From NCBI GenBank assembly GCA_947169915.1, contig CAMVRN010000003.1, positions 21,383-85,382 on the forward strand: a stretch of DNA of 64,000 nt, written 5' to 3'. Of the stretch, positions 50,004-58,683 are shown one piece after another. The stretch comes from an uncultured Candidatus Saccharibacteria bacterium (GTDB lineage Bacteria; Patescibacteriota; Saccharimonadia; Saccharimonadales; Saccharimonadaceae). The notes beneath the pieces are model-generated. The model saw only the letters and a program-made list of their open reading frames with translations. It was not told the origin of the DNA and ran no database searches. How positions within the stretch are numbered: position 1 is the stretch's first letter; each line of letters opens with the position of its first letter. The translations under genes were made by a program, and so were the position numbers.

Positions 50004-51848
50004 TTACCAGCCGCCTCCGCCGCCTCCGCCACCTCCGCCGCCGGAGAATCCGCCGCCTCCACCACCAGACGACCCGGAGCTTGAAGACGATTCGATAGCT
50101 GTGCTTGAGGACACGGAACTTCTTGTGTAGGTTGAGAAGCTATGGAAGTCACGAGTAGAGAGATATGCGGCACCTCTGACCCAGTCTGGCTCCGTAACGT
50201 CATCCATCTTGTAGTACTTGTTAAGTTCGGCAATCCAAGATTCTTCGATGTTGAACATGATGGCATACGGAAGAAGTTTTTCGTAAAGCTTTACGATGCC
50301 TTCGTGCGAGACGTCGGCGGTTTTGACGCTGTGAAGGAATTTGATGCGGTCTTCTTCGGCGAGACTCATATATTCTTCGAGCCCGTCATAATAATTCGAG
50401 AGCTCGATACCTTTCTTTGTGCGTTTATTGAACTTGCTGGTGTTAGCTAGAACTGTAGTGGAGATGATGATATGGATGAACATGCTTAGGATAGCAGCTC
50501 CGCTCACCATGCCAATTTGTCCGTAGGTTGTGTCATCGCCATCTACTAGATTGAAGGTGAAGACCAATGTACCAAACGCAACCATGAAATAAATGAAGAG
50601 TAATAATCCGACACGAGAAGAAGCTTTGTTTTTATGCTCCTTAGGTTCGAGGTATCCATTTGTACGGAGAAAACTTTCTGGTTTTGAGTGGAATTGCCTG
50701 CCGAGAGATTGGAGATGAGATGTGGCGGTATGGCTTTTAACTTCGATTATATCGTCGACCTCTACGGAATTGCCACCGTTTAAGATTTCTAGAACGATTC
50801 TCTGTTCCTCGGTTACATCGTCGAGGTTTTTGATATGAATTTTCCATTTGTATCCGCCAAAAACTTTCTTTTCCCCGCGTTCGAGCTCGATTTTGTGATT
50901 AACGGCAAGTTCCATGAGTGAGGCGACTTCGAGAGCTGGGGTGTTTTTTAGCCAGATTTGTCCTGCGTGAGCGACGGTTAGTCCTTTCATTGGGGTATAT
51001 TGAACAGGTTTTTGTATTTTTGATAACTCGCGTTTTTCCTTCACTGAGTTATAACAAGAAATCCAAGCGTAGATAGAGAATAGGAACATGATAACTAAGA
51101 CCGCCAGAAGAATGAGTGGAGCGTAGTTTGGCTGTTTGGCTGGAACTACAAACGAGTCGGATTTGAATTCAAGGTCAAGTGTAAGGTTTTCGCGAGCGGA
51201 AAGGTCGTAGGTCGTGAAGGTGATAGTAGATTTATCTTCGCTTACGAGGGTATAGCAGCGTGAAGTGGCGTCGGTGCCTTTGGTGCCATATTTACCAACA
51301 TAACATGAAGTGTCGCCTGTAAAAGCAGACGCGAGTTCGCTAGTTAGGTGGACGGTTGCAGTGAGCGATGCGAAAGGTTGTGCCCATCCGGTTCCGTTGG
51401 TGTCCCAATAAAGCTCTTGAAGAGAAGAATTATCTGGATTTAGAATGACATTATTGAGCGTGTAGGAGAGTTCGTAGGTTTGTTCGCCATGGACGTAAGA
51501 TGAAGCTGAACCGATTCGATAACAAAGCTCGCCTTCGTTCTTGTAAGTTGAAAATGGTTCGGTGATGCCGTTGCGTGTGACTTCGAAACTGTTCTTGTCG
51601 AGAGAATCAACGCCACGATAACGGACGGGGATACAACGTTCGATGCCGTGATTTTGGTTAGTTGTCGGAAAGACCGCAGTCAAAACTTCCTTGACGGCCA
51701 TGGTTGATGAACCGTCGGTGGTTTTTGATAGATAGTAGTCGAAAGTCGTGTCCGTGAAATAAAAATCATTTGTTGAAGCAAAGACGTTCGCCTGTAAACC
51801 AAATGATAATGATAATATTGTAAATAAACCTAGAATTATTTTCTTCAT
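50004..51848 (-). CDS. DUF2207-like membrane protein with poly-glycine C-terminus
   Basis: 614 residues. A signal peptide (1-24) precedes an external beta domain to about 235 (YDYLSKTTDG-like start; LPVRYRG... pattern of DUF2207), one membrane helix at about 240-262 (LILLAVLVIMFLFSIYAWI), a cytoplasmic portion (about 265-410: TPMKGLTVAHAGQIWL; ASLMELAVNHKIEL), two more helices at about 417-485, then a cytoplasmic helical region. The last 35 residues are Ser then almost pure Gly, ending in Trp. A Gly-rich end is common in DUF2207 and TPM-type proteins. Role unknown. TATAAT six bases before ATG: leaderless. Confidence 0.82.
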   Translation of the reverse strand: MKKIILGLFTILSLSFGLQANVFASTNDFYFTDTTFDYYLSKTTDGSSTMAVKEVLTAVFPTTNQNHGIERCIPVRYRGVDSLDKNSFEVTRNGITEPFSTYKNEGELCYRIGSASSYVHGEQTYELSYTLNNVILNPDNSSLQELYWDTNGTGWAQPFASLTATVHLTSELASAFTGDTSCYVGKYGTKGTDATSRCYTLVSEDKSTITFTTYDLSARENLTLDLEFKSDSFVVPAKQPNYAPLILLAVLVIMFLFSIYAWISCYNSVKEKRELSKIQKPVQYTPMKGLTVAHAGQIWLKNTPALEVASLMELAVNHKIELERGEKKVFGGYKWKIHIKNLDDVTEEQRIVLEILNGGNSVEVDDIIEVKSHTATSHLQSLGRQFHSKPESFLRTNGYLEPKEHKNKASSRVGLLLFIYFMVAFGTLVFTFNLVDGDDTTYGQIGMVSGAAILSMFIHIIISTTVLANTSKFNKRTKKGIELSNYYDGLEEYMSLAEEDRIKFLHSVKTADVSHEGIVKLYEKLLPYAIMFNIEESWIAELNKYYKMDDVTEPDWVRGAAYLSTRDFHSFSTYTRSSVSSSTAIESSSSSGSSGGGGGGFSGGGGGGGGGGGW

Positions 51849-51867
51849 GGTTTAATTATACATTAAT

Positions 51868-52785
51868 TTAAGAACGAACGTGAAGTTCTTTGATAGCTTC
51901 TTTAATAGTGTTGACGGATTTTTGATATTTTATTCCTTCGTCTTCGGAAAGACTTAGGTCAAGACGCCTAATTGCACCACGTCGGCCGACGATGGTTGGA
52001 AATCCGATAAAGACGTTATTGTTGTCGTCGTAGGAAGAAACTGGTAGGACGCGACGTTCGTCGTTCAAGATGCAGTTGATAATGTGGGTTGTGCAGACGC
52101 CGATGCCGTAATGTGTAGCGCCTTTTTTGGCGATGATTTCGTACGCTTCGTTTCTTGCGTAATCTTCAATTTCATCAAGTGAGGCTTTGGAGAGGAATGA
52201 AGAAACAGACTGTCCGGAAATGTTGGCGGAAGACCAAAGTGCGAATTCGCTGTCGCCATGTTCGGCGATTTGCCAGGCGTTGATAGACTTCGGGTTGATG
52301 TTGAGTTTTTCGCTCAAACGGAAGCGAAGACGAGCGGAGTCCAGAACGGTACCGCTACCGATGACATGCTCGGAAGGAAGTCCAGAGTATTTCCATGTTA
52401 GATAAGTCATGACGTCCATTGGGTTAGTAACGACGAGGAAGATTCCGCGGAAGCCGTTACGCATAATTTCCTTTATCATTGGGCGGAAAATACCTGCATT
52501 TTTCTTGAGTAAGTCGAGACGAGTTTCGCCAGGTTTTTGGTTCGCGCCAGCGGTAATGACGATAATATCGCATCCTCTTGCGTCTGCATAGTCTCCGGCT
52601 TTAATTTTCATGTAGCTTGGAGCGACAGCGAGCGCATCGCGGAGGTCCATTGCTTCGCCCTCGGCATCAGCGGTATTGATGTCGGTAAGAACTAATTCGT
52701 TAACTGCGGTTCGTTGGTTGATTAATGAATAGGCTACGGACGCACCAACATTACCCGTGCCGATAATCATGACTTTATTGGACAT
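51868..52785 (-). CDS. ldh: L-lactate dehydrogenase
   Basis: 305 residues, NAD-dependent reduction of pyruvate to lactate, regenerating NAD for glycolysis. The Rossmann start is MIIGTGNVGASVAYSL. ITAGANQKPGETRLDLL carries the substrate-specificity position as Gln (lactate type) rather than Arg (malate type). The active site has VVTNPMDVMTYLTWKYSG, SGTVLDSARLRF and IAEHGDSEFALWS with the catalytic His. TATAAT with upstream TGC ends six bases before ATG: leaderless. Confidence 0.93.
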   Translation of the reverse strand: MSNKVMIIGTGNVGASVAYSLINQRTAVNELVLTDINTADAEGEAMDLRDALAVAPSYMKIKAGDYADARGCDIIVITAGANQKPGETRLDLLKKNAGIFRPMIKEIMRNGFRGIFLVVTNPMDVMTYLTWKYSGLPSEHVIGSGTVLDSARLRFRLSEKLNINPKSINAWQIAEHGDSEFALWSSANISGQSVSSFLSKASLDEIEDYARNEAYEIIAKKGATHYGIGVCTTHIINCILNDERRVLPVSSYDDNNNVFIGFPTIVGRRGAIRRLDLSLSEDEGIKYQKSVNTIKEAIKELHVRS

Positions 52786-52851
52786 ACATATATTATAGCA
52801 TAAGCGGAATAAGACAGCACGAAAAAGAAATCGAAAAATAGCGAATCGTGA

Positions 52852-54360
52852 TTAACTATTTTTTCTAATGATTGGGAACGGAACAGCTTCGCGGCCGGAG
52901 ACGCCCTCTAGAAGCCAGAAGTTGCGTTCGCTATTTCCCCATCCACAAGCAGGAGGCATACCATATTCGAGCATCTCGACGAAATCCATGTCGAGCATTT
53001 GCGCTTCGGTGTCGCCAGCATCGCGAGCAGCTTGTTGTTCTTTGAAACGTTCTAATTGGTCAAGCGGGTCGTTTAATTCAGAGAACCCATTACCCATTTC
53101 AGTCCCAGCGATAATTGGATGAAAACGTTCGGTGACTTTTGGATTTTCTGGATTTTTCTTGGCAAGAGGAGAGAGTTCGAGTGGCTCTTCAATAAGCCAA
53201 AATGGACCAGCAGAGCGTTTGCGAATAAGTTTCCAGACGTGGTCGATGAGGTGGGCTGTGGTGGCGGTTTCGCAAGTATGCTCGAGCGATTTTCTTGCGA
53301 CGGAATCGTTTTTGTCTTCGCCCTTTACGAACTCATCCTTAAGAATCTTTACGAGTTGGTCGCGGTCTGGATTAAAAACGTCGACGCCATATTCTTGTTT
53401 GAGAAGGTCGGCGTATTTGATGCGTGGCCATGGTTTGCCACCGTTCCCTAAGTCGATGTCAAAACCACCAACATGAAACTCGAGCGTCCCCCAAGTTTCT
53501 TGAGCGACGTACTTTATCATCTCTTCGTAGAGATTCATGCCATCTTCGTAATCGTCGTAAGCAGAGTAGGACTCGAAAGCAATATGCTCGGGAAGATGCT
53601 CGTCGTCAATTCCTTCGTTGCGGAAGCGAGGACCGATGTCGAAGACTTTTTCGAAGCCGCCGCCAAGAAGACGTTTTAATGGAAGTTCGTGAGAGATACG
53701 AAGATAGAAATCTTCGTCGAGGCAGTCCATATGGGTTGTGAACGGAGTGGCGTCAGCGCCACCAGTTGTGTGTTCGAGGACAGGAATGTTGATTTCTACG
53801 AAGCCATGGTCGAGCATGAATTTGCGAGTGGCTTGCCAAAACTTTGAGCGACGAATGAGACGTTCGCGGACTTCTGGGTTGACGTTCATGTCAACATAGC
53901 GACGGCGGTAGCGCTCTTCTTTGTTAGTAAAGCCATCCCTTCCCGGAAGCGGGCGAAGAGCCTTGCCGAGTAAGCGAACCTCATTACAGAAAACAGAAAT
54001 CTCGCCAGTGGAAGACTTCCCGACTTTGCCGGTTGCTTCTATAAAGTCGCCAGTATCGAGGAGTTTTAGGCGTTTGGTGTTGAACAATCTATCGTCAGTA
54101 AGGTCTTGTTGAGTCATGAAGACTTGGACTTCGCCAGATTCATCGCGAAGTTTAAGAAATGCGAGTTTACCGAAACTACGAATAGCGATTAGGCGGCCGA
54201 CAATTGTGACCGTTTTCTCTTCTAACTCATTGAAGTTGCTAAGGATTTTGGCGATTTTAGTATCGCGGTTGGTCTTGGCCGGATATGGTTCGATGCCAAG
54301 TTTTTTGATTTCTTCGAGCTTGCGCAAGCGCTCGTTTCGGTAATCTGCTAAGGTTGTCAT
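52852..54360 (-). CDS. lysS: Lysine--tRNA ligase
   Basis: 502 residues, class II LysRS. The N-terminal OB anticodon-binding domain is at about 50-160 (VTIVGRLIAIRSFGKLAFLKLRDESGEVQVF), with KEERYRRRYVDMNVNPEVRERLIRRSKFW (motif 1 area; quoted in parts), FEKVFDIGPRFRNEGIDDEHLPE (motif 2) and a C-terminal motif 3 GMPPACGWGNSER. In that last motif the usual GxGxDRxxM is changed to GWGNSERNFWL. The change deserves a check, but the fold is otherwise complete. TATAAT six bases before ATG: leaderless. Confidence 0.94.
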   Translation of the reverse strand: MTTLADYRNERLRKLEEIKKLGIEPYPAKTNRDTKIAKILSNFNELEEKTVTIVGRLIAIRSFGKLAFLKLRDESGEVQVFMTQQDLTDDRLFNTKRLKLLDTGDFIEATGKVGKSSTGEISVFCNEVRLLGKALRPLPGRDGFTNKEERYRRRYVDMNVNPEVRERLIRRSKFWQATRKFMLDHGFVEINIPVLEHTTGGADATPFTTHMDCLDEDFYLRISHELPLKRLLGGGFEKVFDIGPRFRNEGIDDEHLPEHIAFESYSAYDDYEDGMNLYEEMIKYVAQETWGTLEFHVGGFDIDLGNGGKPWPRIKYADLLKQEYGVDVFNPDRDQLVKILKDEFVKGEDKNDSVARKSLEHTCETATTAHLIDHVWKLIRKRSAGPFWLIEEPLELSPLAKKNPENPKVTERFHPIIAGTEMGNGFSELNDPLDQLERFKEQQAARDAGDTEAQMLDMDFVEMLEYGMPPACGWGNSERNFWLLEGVSGREAVPFPIIRKNS

Positions 54361-54378
54361 AAAAATATTATATCATAA

Positions 54379-55176
54379 TTAGCACCGACCGCCTAGGCCG
54401 AGTATATAGACCAGTGCGAAGGCGACAGAGTTTTTTAGGATGTGGAGCAAAATCCCCGAATGGATGGTCCCAGTGATTTCTCGAAGAGCGCAGAGGACAA
54501 GACTCATAGCGAATACGTTAACGCCGACGTTCCATTGTCCATGGAGGATGCCAAAGATGAGAGAAACGAAGAAGGTGGAGAGGATTACGGATAAGACCTT
54601 GCCTGGAATCTTGTTGCGGAGTTTAGTATAGAGCCAGCCACGGAAGATTAGTTCTTCTGCGATAGGCGCAACGATACAGAGTGCCAAGAAAGCAATAACG
54701 CGGTCGAGACCGGTGTTAAGAGAGTACCCGAGCTCTTGGCATTCTGTCGAGTTGAAGAATGGGAGGAGTTCAAAGACAGCACTGAAGAGTCCGGCGAGAA
54801 CTAGGTAGACGAAGAATCCGACGGGAGCGAGGAGGATGTCAGTCCAAGTTGGAAGGTCTTTTAGTCCTAAGTCTTCGCGGCTGATTTTCTTTTGTTTGAA
54901 GTATTTCTTTGGGACCCAGATAATTAAGAAAGTTGCGATGGAGTAAATGAGTGCGTTGCAAACTGTCAGCCAAACGGTATTGCGGACTTTGTCGCCGAGA
55001 ATTGCATACATACCGTAAGCGATTGCAAGTTCACAGGCTACAATAACAACTCCTACCCAAATTAGAATATCGATAATGTAAAGGATGAGTTTGCTGGCGG
55101 AAGGTTTTTTCGACGGCTTCTTCTCGCCGGTTTTCTTTTCGATATTTTTTTCTGGTTTTTGGGTGGTTTTTTCCAT
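54379..55176 (-). CDS. CPBP-family intramembrane metalloprotease
   Basis: 265 residues. A Lys-rich cytoplasmic N-terminus (1-28) is followed by about eight membrane helices. The CPBP (Abi/CAAX) motifs are present: E174-E175 and R179 in PIAEELIFRGW, and H212 in LHGQWN. Members cleave lipidated or membrane-bound substrates; some act in bacteriocin immunity. It begins three bases after rseP on the same strand, so two intramembrane proteases of different families are co-transcribed. Confidence 0.88.
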   Translation of the reverse strand: MEKTTQKPEKNIEKKTGEKKPSKKPSASKLILYIIDILIWVGVVIVACELAIAYGMYAILGDKVRNTVWLTVCNALIYSIATFLIIWVPKKYFKQKKISREDLGLKDLPTWTDILLAPVGFFVYLVLAGLFSAVFELLPFFNSTECQELGYSLNTGLDRVIAFLALCIVAPIAEELIFRGWLYTKLRNKIPGKVLSVILSTFFVSLIFGILHGQWNVGVNVFAMSLVLCALREITGTIHSGILLHILKNSVAFALVYILGLGGRC

Positions 55177-55178
55177 GA

Positions 55179-56540
55179 TTAGAACAGTTTAATGATATCC
55201 ATTACAGTTATTATTGCCATTAATAAAAGAAGAACAATAAATGATTTAGCAACGATTGATTGCTCTTTTTCTTTGGAGAGTTTCTTGTGGCGCAAACGGC
55301 AGAGGAAAATCATAAACCAGCGACCACCATCGAGTGCTGGGATTGGGATGATGTTCATACAGGCAAGCGAGATGGAGATGATGGCCATGAAGAGGAAAAT
55401 GAAAGTCGGACCGGCAGAGAGGAGATTTGGGAAGTAATTCCCTACGATACCAACAATACCAGAGACATTCTCTCCGGCGTCAGCGATTTGCTGTTTGCCT
55501 TCCTCGCGGACGGATTCATCGGGAGAGACTTGACGCGCTACGCCGGTCACGAGATTAACGACGAGTTGACCGAGGCCTTTAAAAGTTTCTCCGGTCGCCT
55601 GGACGGTTAGGCCGAGGCCGACGATTGGAGCGGACCAAGTGTAACGACGAGTGACAGTCGGGCTAGACATAGTGATGCCGAGTAAGTATTCCGAGTCGGC
55701 TGGATTCAAAGTAACTTCGAGAGTCTTAAGTGTGCTCTCGCTTGCTTCTAGGCAATCAATGATGCAGTTGCGTTTTTCGTCAGATGATTCTTCGAGGCCG
55801 CTACATTCTTTTTCTACGCAATCGAAACGATTGACGATGTAGTAGACGGTTTCTCCAGCGTGATTTTTATTGAAGTCGATAACGTCTGAGGTGGTGATAA
55901 TTTTTTGATATTTCCCGCCAACAAGCTCAATTGTGTTTTCTGTTGGGAGATTTTCGGAGTACGAAGCTGGGCCAACTCCAACGAGAATGTCGCCTGACTT
56001 AAAACCTGCTTCTTTGGCGGGGGAGTTTTCCATGACATTGCCGACTTGGACCGAAGAATCGGTTGCAAGTATTTCGTCGGGTTTAATTGAGAATTGATTT
56101 GAGAAGATTTCTGGGAGACCGGTCCAAGCCAGGATGGTAAGAATAATAAAGGCAACGAGCCAGTTCATCATGACGCCGCCGAAGAGAATCTTGGTTTTTT
56201 TCCAGAAAGAAACTGAGCCGAAAGTTCCCTTGCGGGTTTCGTCGTCAGACTCGCCATCCATGGCGCAGAAGCCGCCAATTGGCAGGAAGTTGAGACTGAG
56301 GATTAGAGAATCTTGTTCTTTTTCCCAATCGGAGCGTTTAATCTTTTTCCATTTGCCTTTTTTCTTCCCTTTTTCGGGCTTTGTGCGGACCCAAGCGATT
56401 GCGCGCGGAGGAAAACCGATACCGAATTCTTTAACGCGGACGCCAGAATGGCGAGCCATCATAAAATGACCGAGTTCATGTGCGGTGATGAGAAAAGTCA
56501 AGACTAATAGTCCAACAACAATACCTAAAACTATATTCAT
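55179..56540 (-). CDS. rseP: Site-2 zinc metalloprotease RseP
   Basis: 453 residues. The active-site HExxH is H21-ELGH25 in the first helix (TAHELGHFMMARHSGV). A PDZ domain lies at about 165-200 (VGNVMENSPAKEAGFKSGDILVGVG), and the LDG motif near the end is PIPALDGGRWFMIFL. A Lys-rich cytoplasmic loop (about 53-75) and a cysteine-containing insert (CVEKECSGLEESSDEKRNC) are extras. It cuts transmembrane segments to release factors or clear signal peptides. TAAAAT with upstream TGG (56548-56553) ends seven bases before ATG: leaderless. Confidence 0.94.
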   Translation of the reverse strand: MNIVLGIVVGLLVLTFLITAHELGHFMMARHSGVRVKEFGIGFPPRAIAWVRTKPEKGKKKGKWKKIKRSDWEKEQDSLILSLNFLPIGGFCAMDGESDDETRKGTFGSVSFWKKTKILFGGVMMNWLVAFIILTILAWTGLPEIFSNQFSIKPDEILATDSSVQVGNVMENSPAKEAGFKSGDILVGVGPASYSENLPTENTIELVGGKYQKIITTSDVIDFNKNHAGETVYYIVNRFDCVEKECSGLEESSDEKRNCIIDCLEASESTLKTLEVTLNPADSEYLLGITMSSPTVTRRYTWSAPIVGLGLTVQATGETFKGLGQLVVNLVTGVARQVSPDESVREEGKQQIADAGENVSGIVGIVGNYFPNLLSAGPTFIFLFMAIISISLACMNIIPIPALDGGRWFMIFLCRLRHKKLSKEKEQSIVAKSFIVLLLLMAIITVMDIIKLF

Positions 56541-56575
56541 AGTTTTTATTTTACCATAGGTAGTTTAAATTTTGC

Positions 56576-57118
56576 CTAAATTTGCATGATTTCTTGTTCT
56601 TTGGTCTTGAACGCGGAGTCAATTTGGTCGGTGAAATCTTTGGTTAAATCGTCAATGGATTTTTCGGCGCGTTTTTTGGCGTCTTCTGGAAGTTCAAGAC
56701 CTTTGAGGTCTTTTCTTGCGTCCTCGCGGATGCCGCGAATGCGAACCTTGGCGTCTTCGACTGATTTGCTGGCAGTTTTGACGATTTCTTTACGGCGCTC
56801 CTCGGTTAGCGGTGGGATTGGAACGCGGATAACACGGCCGTCGTCAGCTGGGTTGAGGCCGAGAGTGGAGTCGGAGCGGATGGCACTGGTGATGGCTGGG
56901 ATAGTTGAAGGGTCGTATGGAGTGACAAGGAGCATGGTCCCACCAGAGACGGTAACGTTGGCGACTTGGACGAGAGGCATCCATTGGCCATAAGCCTCAA
57001 CTTTGACGCCTGCAAGCATGTCTGGGTGAGCACGGCCAGTGCGAACTTTCTTCAGTTCTTCTTTGAACTTTTCGACGGAAGCTTGCATTTCCTTTTGATA
57101 ACTGCTGGTGTCAAACAT
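56576..57118 (-). CDS. frr: Ribosome recycling factor
   Basis: 180 residues from the ATG at 57118, chosen because AAGGAG lies six bases upstream; the longer frame begins inside the promoter region. Typical RRF features: KVRTGRAHPDMLAG near 28-41, PLVQVANVTVSGGTMLLVTPYDPS, and IRVPIPPLTEERRKEIVK. With EF-G it splits post-termination ribosomes. It is the one translation gene in this neighbourhood with a leader and a Shine-Dalgarno. Divergent from the sortase gene; a perfect dyad lies between them. Confidence 0.96.
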   Translation of the reverse strand: MFDTSSYQKEMQASVEKFKEELKKVRTGRAHPDMLAGVKVEAYGQWMPLVQVANVTVSGGTMLLVTPYDPSTIPAITSAIRSDSTLGLNPADDGRVIRVPIPPLTEERRKEIVKTASKSVEDAKVRIRGIREDARKDLKGLELPEDAKKRAEKSIDDLTKDFTDQIDSAFKTKEQEIMQI

Positions 57119-57143
57119 AAAAAACTCCTTATTTATTGATTTC

Positions 57144-57169
57144 ATTATAACACGGAATCGTGTTATAAT
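57144..57169. promoter_or_regulatory. Divergent promoters of frr and sortase in a perfect dyad
   Basis: Arms 57144-57154 and 57159-57169 are perfect 11-base inverted copies around GAAT. Each arm contains a TATAAT -10 (reverse 57144-57149 for frr, forward 57164-57169 for the sortase). The dyad includes the bases between the two -10 boxes, which would suit a dimeric regulator acting on both genes. Confidence 0.6.
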
Positions 57170-57176
57170 ACTACAT

Positions 57177-58421
57177 ATGGATTCGCAAAACGGTGGGCTT
57201 TCTTCTGAACAAAAACAGAGGCAAGCGGCGGCAGAAATTGCTCGCCGTAAAGTTTTGATGGCCTATGAGGATAAAGAAGTCCAGACCGCTGTGGATTTTA
57301 TCAAGAAACAAGATAAAGCGATTTACTCTTTTGACGCGACGCAAAACGCGAACGTTGCTACTTCGAATCAACAGCAAGCTTCTAAAAATGTTCTTGGCGC
57401 TTCGGCAACTCCCGTGCTTCGAAGCGTCTCTAATGAGGATTGGAAGAAGTATCATACAGCATGGCAGGATTATTATCAGAAATATTATAGCGAATACTAT
57501 ATGAACGCCGCGAAGGAATACGTAGCGAAGACACAAGTTAAACAAATCCGTAAACAAGCGGAAGAAGAAGCTGCGAAGAAAAAATATGGCGAAGCAATTA
57601 CTGAGAACGGGGCGAGCGAAGAGTCGGGCGAAAAACAAGCGCCGGTTGGCCTAAAGGCGCATATTCGAGCAAAGGCGTTAGAAAAGGAAAAAGCTTCGAG
57701 ACGAAGAAAGCTGACGCCGATTTTTGCGGGACTTGCAGTAGTTTTTACGATTCTCTTCCTTCAGTACAACCGTTTGATTTTTGCGCCGATTGCGGCGTAT
57801 GTTAGCCCAGGCGAATCGCCAGCGGGAGAAATTACGGCAGTTGACCCGACCGTGACACTGACAAAGGTTTCTAGCGAGAATAAGCTCATTATTCCGAAGC
57901 TTAACGTTGATGTTCCGCTTAATTTTGGTTATGATGCGAGCGAAGCAATGTCTGCAATGAATCATGGTGTCGTCCATTATCGCATTAATGGTGCAAGTGC
58001 CTACCCTGGTGAGATTGGAAACTTTGTTGTGCTCGGTCACTCGGCTGGCGATGTTTATTCGGCGAACCAGTATAAGTTTATCTTTTCTGGATTGGAAAGG
58101 CTTGAAGAAGGCGATATTATTTATGTCCACTATAATTCCATGAGGTATACATACAAAATGGTAGGAAGAGAGATTATTCTTCCTACGGAAGTGGAAAAAC
58201 TGACTGAGCCAAAAGAAGTGCCGACACTTCTCATGGTCACTTGCTGGCCACTTGGAACAAGCCAAAAGAGGCTCGTGATTCACGCCGAGCAAATTAGTCC
58301 ATCGACAACCGAAGCGACGAAGCAAGAAGAGGTGGTTGAAGAAAAGACTGACGACAATGAACTTCCAAAGAACGAAGATACGCTGTTTGAGCGATTCGTA
58401 AAGTGGATAACTGGTCAGTAA
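57177..58421 (+). CDS. Sortase with long Tyr-rich cytoplasmic domain
   Basis: 414 residues from the ATG at 57177, seven bases after TATAAT (leaderless; a longer GTG-initiated frame overlaps the promoter). Residues 1-176 are cytoplasmic, helical and charged, with a Tyr-rich segment (WQDYYQKYYSEYYMNAAKEY at 96-115). One membrane helix lies at about 178-202. The sortase domain (about 235-372) has His288 in VVLGHSAGD, Cys356 in LLMVTCWPLG and Arg365 in QKRLVIHAE. It links proteins to the wall or to each other outside the cell. No LPxTG-type substrate was seen in the window. The large cytoplasmic region is unusual. Confidence 0.93.
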   Translation: MDSQNGGLSSEQKQRQAAAEIARRKVLMAYEDKEVQTAVDFIKKQDKAIYSFDATQNANVATSNQQQASKNVLGASATPVLRSVSNEDWKKYHTAWQDYYQKYYSEYYMNAAKEYVAKTQVKQIRKQAEEEAAKKKYGEAITENGASEESGEKQAPVGLKAHIRAKALEKEKASRRRKLTPIFAGLAVVFTILFLQYNRLIFAPIAAYVSPGESPAGEITAVDPTVTLTKVSSENKLIIPKLNVDVPLNFGYDASEAMSAMNHGVVHYRINGASAYPGEIGNFVVLGHSAGDVYSANQYKFIFSGLERLEEGDIIYVHYNSMRYTYKMVGREIILPTEVEKLTEPKEVPTLLMVTCWPLGTSQKRLVIHAEQISPSTTEATKQEEVVEEKTDDNELPKNEDTLFERFVKWITGQ

Positions 58422-58426
58422 TGTGA

Positions 58427-58432
58427 TATAAT
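58427..58432 (+). promoter_or_regulatory. -10 element of the tRNA-Leu gene
   Basis: TATAAT with upstream TGA, starting six bases after the sortase stop and ending ten bases before the tRNA 5' end. Confidence 0.6.
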
Positions 58433-58442
58433 AGTCTAGCTA

Positions 58443-58529
58443 GGGCGAATGGCGGAATTGGTAGACGCGCCAGACTCAAAATCTAGTTCCAGCAATGGAG
58501 TGTGGGTTCGATTCCCACTTCGCCCACCA
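58443..58529 (+). tRNA. tRNA-Leu (anticodon CAA)
   Basis: Class II tRNA of 87 bases. Acceptor GGGCGAA pairs with TTCGCCC; the discriminator is A and the CCA end is encoded. Anticodon loop CTCAAAA (anticodon CAA, reading UUG) on a five-pair stem with one C-A mismatch; long variable arm TCCA/TGGA; T arm GTGGG-TTCGATT-CCCAC. Confidence 0.95.
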
Positions 58530-58614
58530 GAAACATGTTTAATAACGATACGTTATTATGCGCTTGAAAACCCATGTATAACAGAGGCTTTCAATTCTTT
58601 TCGGAGGTCTTTCG

Positions 58615-58643
58615 AATCGACTAAGCGTCGATTTATTTTTTTT
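58615..58643 (+). terminator. Terminator downstream of tRNA-Leu
   Basis: AATCGAC-TAAGC-GTCGATT followed by TATTTTTTTT. It lies about 85 bases past the tRNA, so the primary transcript has a long trailer or a second small RNA. A separate inverted repeat AATAACG-ATA-CGTTATT (58541-58557) is inside that trailer. Confidence 0.8.
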
Positions 58644-58683
58644 ACCGAGTAAATCGCATCGATTTCTGGTGCATTTTTGCGCA

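Noticed and set aside
58541..58557. AATAACG/CGTTATT inverted repeat as a terminator
   Set aside because: It is not followed by a U-tract; a better terminator lies at 58615-58643.
58449..58652. Forward frame of 67 residues
   Set aside because: It begins inside the tRNA-Leu gene and runs through the terminator.
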